From the NCBI GenBank assembly GCA_025504975.1, contig JANUWI010000002.1, forward strand, positions 248,001 to 312,000: DNA of 64,000 nt, read 5' to 3'. The notes beneath the pieces were generated by a model. That model worked only from the letters and a program-made list of their open reading frames with translations. It had not been told where the DNA came from and did not search any database. Below, in pieces: positions 30,709 through 38,742 of this stretch. The DNA is from Plenodomus lindquistii (taxonomy: Eukaryota; Ascomycota; Dothideomycetes; Pleosporales; Leptosphaeriaceae). The position numbers and the translations under genes are program-made. Position 1 is the first letter of the stretch. Each line of letters begins with the position of its first letter.

Positions 30709-32415
30709 TTATCCCTCCAAAGCGTGGTCTTCGTGACCGTCATCACCGCCCTCGTCATCATCATCATCCTGGTCGGCCTGGTTTATACCGCCCGTTGAGT
30801 GGTGGTTCGCCGGTGGATTGGCAAGAGAACCATGACCAGCTGCAGGCGCTCTGCCGGTGGAAGAGAAACTCGTTGTGGGATCGGCCGATGAGTTGAAGGC
30901 TTCGGATGCGGAAACATAGTCAAAGTTGAAAGCTTCTAGATCTGGAACGCCACTAACGCGAACATCAGCATCCTCGGACTTGATGCCTGGCACACCGGGT
31001 GTGCGCCGGGAGAGGGACGCGGCATCCTGTTCAAGTACCGGGTCGGGCGATGTTGCTTTTTGGTTCTTCTTGACTCTCTTCACCGGCTTCGTGTCATTGC
31101 TCGTCTCTCTCGGCCCCCGCTTCCGAACCGTCTTCGCCGGCGCCGTAGTCATCAAGTGCTTGTTGGCTTTGATCTGGCATCCAAACCTTGTCAGATGCGC
31201 AGCACTGCCCGGTGCAGCGCCGGGACCCATATATGTACCTCCAAGACGTTTGACTTCACTGAAGGTCTTGCCCAAGAAGTTTCGATCGAGGAGCTTGTCA
31301 AGACCGACCTTCACGGCCTGGCCTGGGTTGATGATAGCGTCTTTCTTCTTAATAGCCGTCTCCTTTTGTAAGAGCACGTTGCCGTACACGTCTACCCCGA
31401 AATCTGGATTGAGCTGAGCGAGTATGACCCCGTCGGGCAGGGAAATAGTCAGCACTTTCAATAAGTTTCCTCGTGTATCGCAGCCAGGGCAAGAGCCAAA
31501 GTTCGATGCAAAAATCAGATCTGTGCCGGCGTAGTACCCGGTAAGATGTAAGGAAGGGCACATCTTGGCTGCGTTGCCGTCCTCAACCTTGCATTTGCGG
31601 GCCTGGGGGGGAAGCTGCCACGTGTCGTAAATTGCCATCGATAGCTTCCTCAAAGAAGAACCGTTGTCATTTGACGATATTACCCACATGGTCAATGGCT
31701 CATGAACTTTAGCCCTGTTGAAGGCACGTTGTTGGCGAGTTGTCAGTGGTGGTAAGGTGGGGACCATGGGTCCTCGATCAACGATCCCCCGGTTGAGCGC
31801 CGGCACTGGTTCCCATATAGGTGTCATGTCGGTCGGCTCGGGTGACTCAGCACGTTGGGTTGCATCCGCGAACATGCCATGACCATGCATCTTGCCATCC
31901 TTGACCCAGGCGGACGTGAGGTCATGGACTGGCAGTTCGAAGAGTTGGGACTTGCTGCGCCGGGCTGGCTCCGATAAATCCATAGGCGGTAACTGAAGCT
32001 TGAAGCCAGAGGCAAGAGCTTCCAACTTTCGCTGGATCCGCGCGTTCTGTGACCTCGCCTTGTCGGCCAAGTCACACGGATCTTCACCGGCCTTGCCTGG
32101 TACCGACAACACGACTTCGCCGGCCCAGGCTCCAAGACCAGCGGCATGCTCTTGTATGTCCTGTATGCACATCCGAAGGCTCTCCATATCGATGCTACCT
32201 TGTACCATATCTGTATCTTTGGCAGGCGGCTCAAGCGTACGGGTCCCGGCGCGTGGCTTTTGGAGGTTGTGCTTGGGTTCGTCGAGCTTATCCTCGTCTA
32301 GCTCTTGCTTGACTCGTTTCGGAGAAGGGCTGACCGAGAGTGAACCGGTGGAGCTGTCCTGAAGTCTGTCATCGAGCGGCGCTGGGGACGGTGGGCGGCC
32401 GGCGGCAGTAACCAT
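30709..32415 (-). CDS. Unrecognised 568-aa protein, element cargo
   Basis: Single exon. The start at 32415 was chosen because the frame upstream is built from tandem repeats and lacks protein-like composition. The N-terminal third is charged and disordered with a KRVKQELDEDK patch. A better ordered core (about 225-450) contains EPLTMWVISSNDNGSSLRKL, a Cys pair FGSCPGCDTRGN that may bind metal, and LPDGVILAQLNPDFGVDVYG. A basic segment (KTVRKRGPRE, KPVKRVKKNQK) looks nuclear, and the tail is very acidic (DDDDDEGGDDGHEDH). No family recognised. It is co-directional with the recombinase and the SAP-like gene, so a role in the element's life cycle is a reasonable guess but unproven. Confidence 0.65.
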   Translation of the reverse strand: MVTAAGRPPSPAPLDDRLQDSSTGSLSVSPSPKRVKQELDEDKLDEPKHNLQKPRAGTRTLEPPAKDTDMVQGSIDMESLRMCIQDIQEHAAGLGAWAGEVVLSVPGKAGEDPCDLADKARSQNARIQRKLEALASGFKLQLPPMDLSEPARRSKSQLFELPVHDLTSAWVKDGKMHGHGMFADATQRAESPEPTDMTPIWEPVPALNRGIVDRGPMVPTLPPLTTRQQRAFNRAKVHEPLTMWVISSNDNGSSLRKLSMAIYDTWQLPPQARKCKVEDGNAAKMCPSLHLTGYYAGTDLIFASNFGSCPGCDTRGNLLKVLTISLPDGVILAQLNPDFGVDVYGNVLLQKETAIKKKDAIINPGQAVKVGLDKLLDRNFLGKTFSEVKRLGGTYMGPGAAPGSAAHLTRFGCQIKANKHLMTTAPAKTVRKRGPRETSNDTKPVKRVKKNQKATSPDPVLEQDAASLSRRTPGVPGIKSEDADVRVSGVPDLEAFNFDYVSASEAFNSSADPTTSFSSTGRAPAAGHGSLANPPANHHSTGGINQADQDDDDDEGGDDGHEDHALEG

Positions 32416-32496
32416 AGTGTCGATCTTGTTTGCTGGCTCGGGTGCGTTTGTTGGATGTGAACGATTTGTTGACGATGTGTGGAAGAGTTGGAGAAG

Positions 32497-32560
32497 GGAA
32501 GAGTGTAGGAGGGAAGAGTGTGGGAGAGAAGAGTGTAGGAGAGAAGAGTGTAGGAGGGAG
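32497..32560. repeat. 15-bp tandem repeat
   Basis: About four copies of GAAGAGTGTAGGAGA with small changes, about 80 nt upstream of the 568-aa gene. Confidence 0.85.
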
Positions 32561-32602
32561 CGTGGCCGAGGTTTTGTATAGCGCGTGAGCCGCGCAAGAG
32601 AC

Positions 32603-32720
32603 GACGAGGTGAGAGAAATCGGCACAACACCATGGTGCAGCAAGCGACGAGGTGAGAGAAAATCGGCACAACACCATGGTGCAGCAGGCGACGAGGTGAG
32701 AGAAATCGGCACAACACCAT
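32603..32720. repeat. 43/44-bp tandem repeat, about 2.7 copies
   Basis: Copies start at 32603, 32646 and 32690, each beginning GACGAGGTGAGAGAAA and containing CGGCACAACACCATG. Near identity indicates recent duplication. Confidence 0.9.
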
Positions 32721-32850
32721 GAAGGGATATGGAAGATTTGAGCGACCTTTTTCTTTCTGCCACAAGCAACATCATCCTCAGCGCCTCTCACGTACGGTCG
32801 GCATCTCAACGCGATAAGCCCATTTGGGGACGTGGCCTAATTTCGCTCAT

Positions 32851-35579
32851 TTACGCCTGCCGGGCCTTGCCCTTGCCTTTCCTGCTCTGCACCGGCTCTT
32901 CGTCTTCATCACTGTCCGCCTCTTCTATATCATCATTGTCATCATCCACTGCGTCCTCTGCATCTTCCGAATCCTCCATCTCCATCCATTCCTGCGCCTC
33001 CCATGTCTGCTCGGGGTGATGCTTCGCAACATGCTTGTACCACGCACCACTTGCTTTGAATTTGCGATTGGGACAAAGAGGACAAGCAACATCTGCCGAC
33101 GGGCCACCGGCGGCCAAGACTGCACCGGCAGCCTTTTGCAATTGAGTGCTTCTGGAATGTCGGCTGCTCTTGAGATGCTTGTCGAGCCTACTGCGAGTGT
33201 ACAATTGGGATCTCAGCTTTTCGTCGGCGGTGGGGTCTAACCGGCACATGTGACAGCACAAGCCGGACGCGGGCAAAGCTGTCTAAGAATGAAAAGTCAG
33301 TATAAACACCGGTAATGCCATGTGAAATGGGTCATGAATACCTTCGACATCCACGTCTTTAGGAAAGCCAATCTGTCAGCTTCTGCCGGCACAGCATCGT
33401 CGTCCGAGATTCCGATCTGCAGATCAACTCGAACCGCTTCATCATCTGGAATTGTGTCCCATTCTGCCGGTGCGCCTCGCTGGGCCTCATCAGCGGCTTG
33501 GTCATATGCATCGATAGCGTCAACATCGACGTCATCGTTGTCGTCGTCGTCGTCGCCCGCGGTTTCAGACTCCCCTTGCCGGCTGAATGCCTGAATCTGT
33601 TCTTGCATGGAAGCTTCGATTTCGCCCTGTGCACTTGACGCTTCTTTGACGAGTTTCTTGGAAGCTCCACCGGCTCCGACCTTGAGACCCTGTGACTTTT
33701 TGGATGCTTTGGCCATGTCTCTCATCTCCTTGGCGAGCTCCGCTTGAACTGCGAGACGTAGGGATTTCCGCAGTTTCTTCAACAGTAACCTGCGCCGGTA
33801 GTAGACCTGCGGAGTTCTGAGTCAGTGTACAAATCGTCGATGTACAGCAGAATATATCGTACCTTGTCGAGTGCGTCCACAATGTCCGCTGCGCCGGGTA
33901 TTGCTGTGCCGGCGCCTCCATCACTCAGCAGATTTCGATAGATGCCGATGACGTGTGCAGTGTAGCCTTTTGGAACGCCAACATCTTCCGTAGTATTGGC
34001 GATCAAGAACTCGCGTGTTTCGTCCACGACTCCCTTCACTTCAAGCTCCATCTCAATGTACTCATCAGACTCCTTGAGCCGGCTCTCCACCCGTCTGGCG
34101 ACCTCTGCCTTGAGTGAGTCTTCGTGATCTTCGTCGGCAGGTTTGTACAATTCCACGGCACTCTGACGAAAGATTTTTTGAAGCTCGAGCCTTGACTTAC
34201 CACTTTGCTTTCCCCACCGGTAAGCCTGCATGTCTAGATCACCTTGATCGACCGTGTCGTATCTCTGATGCGCATCAGAGTCCGGTCGATGGCCGGCGGT
34301 CTCCTTTGTGAGCTCCAGACTAAAGGCACGCTTCGACTCAATAATCCTCGTACGGCGGAAGGAATACATAGTATTGCGTGACGGCAGGCCTGCCTCTAAG
34401 CATGTAGCTGAGAGCTTGGGGTTGAGAGCATTGTACGACATGGGTGTATCTGGTAGCGATTGCCCTGACTGATCGCTTGCGACGAAGACGGCCTGGGCAT
34501 TCACAACCGGGTCCACCTTCAGAAAGAGGTCGTCCGTAGTGGTGACATAGTCCAGTCCACCGGGGAAGAGCCGGCGCTCAAGTGCTAGACCAAGCAGAAT
34601 CAACGTCAGGTCAAGCTCGAATCGGTTCGACGCCTCCGGTAGAAACAGGAATTTCTTGTGTCGCTCGACAAAGTCCTCGACGTAAGCATCCCGGTGACCC
34701 TTCATATATCGAAAAGTAATCCTGAAGCACACCCTACCTTCCTATTATTCTCCACGTTAGCTAAAGAATTCTATCAGGCTTTACCGATGGATGGGTCAAC
34801 TTACATTCTTGAAAAATTCTACGTCTGACCACCGGAGAGTTTCGTCTGTTGAACGTGCTGCGCCGGTCGCCAGCAAGTCGCCCTTCGCGTACCCTTTCGT
34901 GACCGTTATGGATCCTGGTCGCACGCCGGTCGTCCAGGCTAGCAACCATGCGGTATAGTGGTGCTTGGAATTAAGAACTCCCTTCGTGGAACCGGCAATG
35001 ACCCGGTACATTAACGTCAACTCTTCGTCAGTAAGCATTGTCTTCTCTCGCGAGCCGGTAGTGAGGGCGAAGTGTGTTGCTATTTGATGGATCCATTTCA
35101 TCATGCGTGTATGCCAGGAGATGAAGATATTCGAGAAGTTGGGGACAAAGTGCGCGTTCCACCAGTAAAGGGAATGCTTCACCTCGTAGAGCGTTGTGAC
35201 TGCGGGCCGGCGTGAGTACGGCGTGTGCAACAAGTCTCCAATGGAACATACCCTTGATTTTATCTCCAACCCGACCTTTTGTGGTGTGTACTACGCCGGC
35301 GAGGTAGTCCATTTGCCGATCAACTATCTGATCGCGGTCCCAAATATCGGATCGATCTTTCAGGCCGTATGCCTCTTTGCAGAAGTATTCGTAGTCCTCC
35401 AAGTGGGCTTTGCGCCGGCGCCGAGTCGAGTGAGCTGATGGGTCATAGAACGTGTGTTCAGCTTTGAGCTTTGCGAGCTCCTTGATGTTGTCAAGCTTGA
35501 ACCCAGCCCATTTCGAAGACCGACGGACTGTAGGTGCGCCGGACACGTTTGGCGGTGCGCCGGCGAAGCGATCCGCCAT
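32851..35579 (-). CDS. Tyrosine recombinase with C-terminal C2H2-type zinc fingers (captain-like)
   Basis: Five exons: 35579..35252, 35199..34805, 34741..33863, 33806..33342 and 33282..32851, total 832 aa, all GT-AG and in phase. The fold shows box I WTTGVRPGSI (R203), a K-bearing strand RITFRYMKGH, box II MYSFRRTRIIE (R370, with Tyr in place of the usual His), and ETAGHRPDSDAHQRYDTVDQ with H392 and nucleophile candidate Y402. A coiled Lys-rich region and a long acidic linker (DDDDDNDDVDVDAID) follow. Two zinc-finger-like units end the protein: CCHMCRLDP...RLDKHLKSSRH and CPLCPNRKFKASGAWYKHVAKHH. The order recombinase then C2H2 resembles DUF3435 Starship captains; assignment to that family rather than a sister family is inference. 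Confidence 0.78.
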
Positions 35580-36322
35580 TGTCGGTGCAAGTGCAGGCGT
35601 AGGCGTGTCCAGTCGTAGGTGCAGGTGCAGGTGCAGGTGCAGGCGCCGGCGAGGTCGCGGGTGGAGGTGCAGGTGCAGGTGTAAAAAGAAAGTGGTAGGA
35701 GTAGTGAGCAGTGAGGTGAACCTGAACGCGCTCGAGCATGACGTGCCCCGCTACACACGCGCCAGTAAACACGCGCTAAGTCTATTTCGGAACACAGTAA
35801 CCCCCACCAAAGAAGCGTGCCTTGCATAGTCGATGGCGAGGTCATCCATGATCCAGTGGAGAACCGGTGTGCGAGGGCCTATCAAGTGCCAGGTTTGAGG
35901 TGCGCACCTGCAGACGAGAGTTGTTAGTTATGAAGATTGTGCGCAGACGTGAAGCTGCGAAGATATCACTACCTGCGGAATGCCGGCGTTGAATGTGCAG
36001 TGCGAAAGAATAGTACATGATAGACTGTCAGTTGTGGACTTGTTTGTTGCATCGCGAAGAGAATGCTAAGTAGTCTTTGAAATGTCGTGTCGTGGTTACA
36101 TGTGTGCAGGAAAGGAATTGCAATGCATGTTGGTATTAAAATGTAATGCAAAAAAAAAAAAAAAAGAAAGAGAGATGTGATGCATGTGTGATTTGAAGAT
36201 GCTACCAAGCATGTACAAAAAAGAAATTATGGACTTGCAGGGAATCTGAGGAATGATGAGTATGTGCGCATTGCAAGGGGTTTTGGATGGGGAGAATACG
36301 AACCGAACCCTGGACCACTCCC
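35580..36322. other. Right terminal region of the element
   Basis: Promoter of the recombinase and the right end. Contains a GGTGCA hexamer array near 35617..35681, a poly-A run at about 36149-36163, and AT-rich sequence toward the end. No gene. Confidence 0.5.
35617..35681. repeat. (GGTGCA)n degenerate hexamer repeat
   Basis: Hexamer run interrupted by GCGCCGGCGAGGTCGCGGG, located just upstream of the recombinase ATG. Confidence 0.8.
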
Positions 36323-36359
36323 ATGCTAAGGGAGTATTATACCACTAAACCACAAGCCC
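36323..36359 (-). repeat. Right tRNA-Ala(AGC)-like inverted end
   Basis: On the minus strand it reads GGGCTTGTGGTTTAGTGGTA and reaches TTAGCAT. The anticodon stem continues intact (CTCCC/GGGAG) into GGTCC and a T-loop-like GGTTCGGTTC (to about 36304), but the T-stem 3' side and acceptor 3' strand are missing. It is therefore a truncated tRNA. Confidence 0.7.
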
Positions 36360-36870
36360 TTGTGTTGATGCACAAAAGACATTTTTTATATATTTCATAG
36401 GCAGAGAATGGATGCAACCTATACCAAGGCATGGAGCAAGGTGCGAGACGTTACATTGTTTGCTTGGAGTGAGAACGAATGAAATTTTTCACAACTTTTG
36501 GCTGCTAGCGTCTTACAGTACACTTGGCTGCTGCATATTACAGGGGCCATGTTATTTTCTAACACGTGTTCTAGGTAAATAGCTTAACAATAGTTTTATA
36601 ATTGTTGGCAATGCGTAGAATGCTTGAAGTTGGTAAAGGGTTTGAGCGAAGCGATTGTTACGACTCTAGCAGGTGCAAAAGATTGAAGAGTCTTGTGTTA
36701 TTATTGTAAGATTATACTGCAAGGTAGTGTAGAAAATGTTGCTTTATTAGTATCTGCAAGAATGTTGCTTCGCAAGGTTTGGTATTTCCAAGAATTGCAG
36801 CTCCGCAATATTCTTCACACTGCTTCGCAGTGTTGAAGAATGTTGCTTCGCAAAAGATTGCAAGAGAGAG

Positions 36871-36965
36871 GGGTCCACGGCTTTTTTTTTGGGGGTAGGA
36901 GGCCGAGGGCCTCGCTGCGCTCGGGCCCCTCGGCCTCCTACCCCCAAAAAAAAAGCCGTGGACCC
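36871..36965. repeat. Perfect 39-bp-arm palindrome (hairpin)
   Basis: The left arm 36871..36909 and right arm 36927..36965 are exact reverse complements with a 17-nt loop. The arms contain a T9/A9 and G5/C5 block. Confidence 0.95.
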
Positions 36966-36975
36966 TGAAAAAGCG

Positions 36976-37014
36976 CTGGCAAAGGGTTCTCGCTTCGCTC
37001 GAACCCTTTGCCAG
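36976..37014. repeat. Second perfect hairpin, 14-bp arms
   Basis: Arms CTGGCAAAGGGTTC (36976..36989) and its reverse complement (37001..37014) around the loop TCGCTTCGCTC. It directly precedes the tRNA 3' half. Confidence 0.93.
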
Positions 37015-37050
37015 GTTCGAGGTCCGGGGTTCAATTCCCCGCGAGTCCAT
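37015..37050 (+). pseudogene. tRNA 3' half (T-arm and acceptor strand)
   Basis: GGTCCGGGGTTCAATTCCCC forms a perfect T-arm, then GCGAGTCCA and a TTTTT pol III terminator-like run. No matching 5' half (GGACTCG...) was found just upstream; the hairpin at 36976..37014 sits where the anticodon arm should be. The specificity cannot be read. Confidence 0.7.
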
Positions 37051-37735
37051 TTTTGCTCTTTTTGTCTTTCCGAAGACTTCTTTGGGCGTATCTTTAGACA
37101 TCTAGTGACTTCCTTTTTGTATCTTATCCTTGATTCAACATTAGTAGCCATCACAAAGCATCAAACTACCTAAAAGCTAGCCTCTAATTCTCTGTGTATA
37201 CACTATAGTGTAGTAAGATCATGCATTAAAACGCTGCTATTGAAATTGTCATGTCCTCGCTGCGCTACAACTATACTGGCTATTGAAATTCACACGGCGG
37301 GACCGTCAAAATACATTCTCTCTTCCAAACATGCACAATTATCTTGACGCACACATGTCCTTTCCTAAACAAAGTCCTAGCACCTGTAAACCATGTCTAG
37401 GTAAGGTCGGTCTCATACTATCATTCCAAGCAAGGAACAGTTTCCTCCCTTTGCTACCTATTGACCTCGCATGCTAATCATGCATCGCGCCAGCCGATTG
37501 ATCGAACAAGGACGGAAGAGACCTCGAAACTTCCTCATTTGAAAAGAAATTTTTGCTGCCTGCATGCTGCTGCATGGCACTATCGTACCTTGAAACCAGC
37601 GTTCTGGTGTATGATTGTGGCTGTTGCGACGCCGATGTGTGATAGAGTGCTCAGCCTGGCCTGAGTGAAGAGTAGATTGGCTGTGGTCATCAAGATCGTG
37701 CTGTATCGACTGCTCTGTTATAAAAGACCCGGAAT

Positions 37736-38742
37736 CTACGTGCGCTTTGTATTCTCGCGCCCGTCCAGTTCTTGAGGGGCATAGTTCTGGTGATCGGCAT
37801 GCATCTCATGTATCTCATGCTGGTTTCCGTATGCGCCGTAGGCTTCGTGACTCGAATGTGCCCATACATTCTTGTGACTGTCTTGACCGTGTGCATTGCC
37901 TGTGGTCGCGGCCGCTGGAACGGGGTTACGCTGCTGTCTTCGTTTCTTTCTTGAACGGAACAACAGCCATAGTAAGAGCGCGAGTATCGCAATCCCAACT
38001 ATAGGGCCAGCCACTGCACCGCCAATCCAGGCTCGACTTGGCTCCGAGTCCGAAGCGGAAGCTGGGCTTGTGTTTGTTGGAGCGAGGCTTCTTGTCGCAG
38101 CAACTGACGCTACATTTGAAGTCTCACTGGACTGTGGATCGGATTGCGACGAAGAAGCTGCTGCTTCTGTGACGGTAGACAAGGACGTCGCTGGTTGAAT
38201 CAGTTCGTAGGTTCCGCTGTTTCGGGCAACACAGTGACACTCACTCAACGACGTAGTTACGACATTCCTATAGATGGACGAAGCCGCCCAGGCTGGAGGT
38301 CCACAGATGATTTGTGTATGAATGAGAGCACCGTCGACGGGGAACTGATCGAATATGGATACCGTCTGGCAGAACGAGTCTCCGTCACTACAATCTCTCT
38401 CAGTCAAGACATCGAAACTAAGAAGATGAGAGCGTACCAAGTGTCGATCGTGACGCCAACGGGCATTGAACCTGTACAACTCGTCCATAATGTGGTACAA
38501 GTGGTCGCGCCGATGTTGCAACACTGCGCATACCTCGAAGTCGTCTGCAAACTTTGCGACTCAGGGCAGTTTATTGCCTCTACTACGGTCTGTTAATCAT
38601 GAATGATAGGATTTTGGTCTGTCGACTTACAGGACTCGTCGGGATGTATATACCAACCCTGAAATTGCGCATTGTTGATTTCGGGACCATTCGTGATTGT
38701 CGCCGTCTGCACTCGTGTCTGCGTACTTATTACGGCGGACAT
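37736..38742 (-). CDS. Single-pass surface protein with Cys-rich ectodomain
   Basis: Three exons: 38742..38631, 38582..38438 and 38387..37736, total 302 aa. Introns are 48 nt (GTAAGT...CCGTAG) and 50 nt (GTACGC...TTGTAG), both needed to keep the cysteine-rich frame: INCPESQSLQTTSRYAQCCN, GATTCTTLWTSC and TCDGDSFCQTV. The ectodomain ends in a Ser/Thr-rich stalk, then a membrane helix (GGAVAGPIVGIAILALLLWL) with an RSRKKRRQQR stop-transfer and a His/Asn-rich cytosolic tail. This layout is common among fungal wall-facing membrane proteins. No N-terminal signal peptide is visible at the chosen ATG, so an upstream exon may be missing. Ligand and role unknown. Confidence 0.68.

Larger units (their letters stand above)
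32416..32850. other. Repeat-rich promoter region between recombinase and 568-aa gene
   Basis: Holds two nested tandem-repeat arrays (32497..32560 and 32603..32720). The recombinase 3' end abuts at 32851. Confidence 0.6.
28439..36359. mobile_element. Putative tyrosine-recombinase mobile element (compact Starship/Crypton-like), about 7.9 kb
   Basis: Three genes all on the minus strand (recombinase, 568-aa protein, SAP-like protein) lie between two inverted copies of a 37-bp tRNA-Ala-like sequence (28439..28475 and the complement at 36323..36359, 33 of 37 identical). The recombinase is the outermost gene and reads inward from the right end, the arrangement of captains in Starship elements. The interval is dense in CCGG/GCCGGC words, unlike its flanks. 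No convincing target-site duplication was seen, apart from a shared CTTGTG. The ends are therefore provisional; the tRNA-like pieces could instead be independent SINE-like or tRNA relics. Confidence 0.55.
36360..37735. other. Right flank of the element: hairpins, tRNA relic, no gene
   Basis: Open frames here are by-products of the palindromes and of tRNA antisense sequence. Several short TTCGCA-containing inverted words occur at 36740-36860. The stretch 37060-37735 shows nothing recognisable. Confidence 0.5.

Noticed and set aside
32416..32775. Upstream extension of the 568-aa gene
   Set aside because: The extra residues are translated tandem repeats with no ATG in a good context. The start at 32415 is more likely.
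36712..37154. Two minus-strand open frames of 129 and 135 codons
   Set aside because: Their middle reads SRGIEPRTS, the usual artefact of antisense tRNA T-arm sequence, and the rest comes from the perfect hairpins. They are not proteins.
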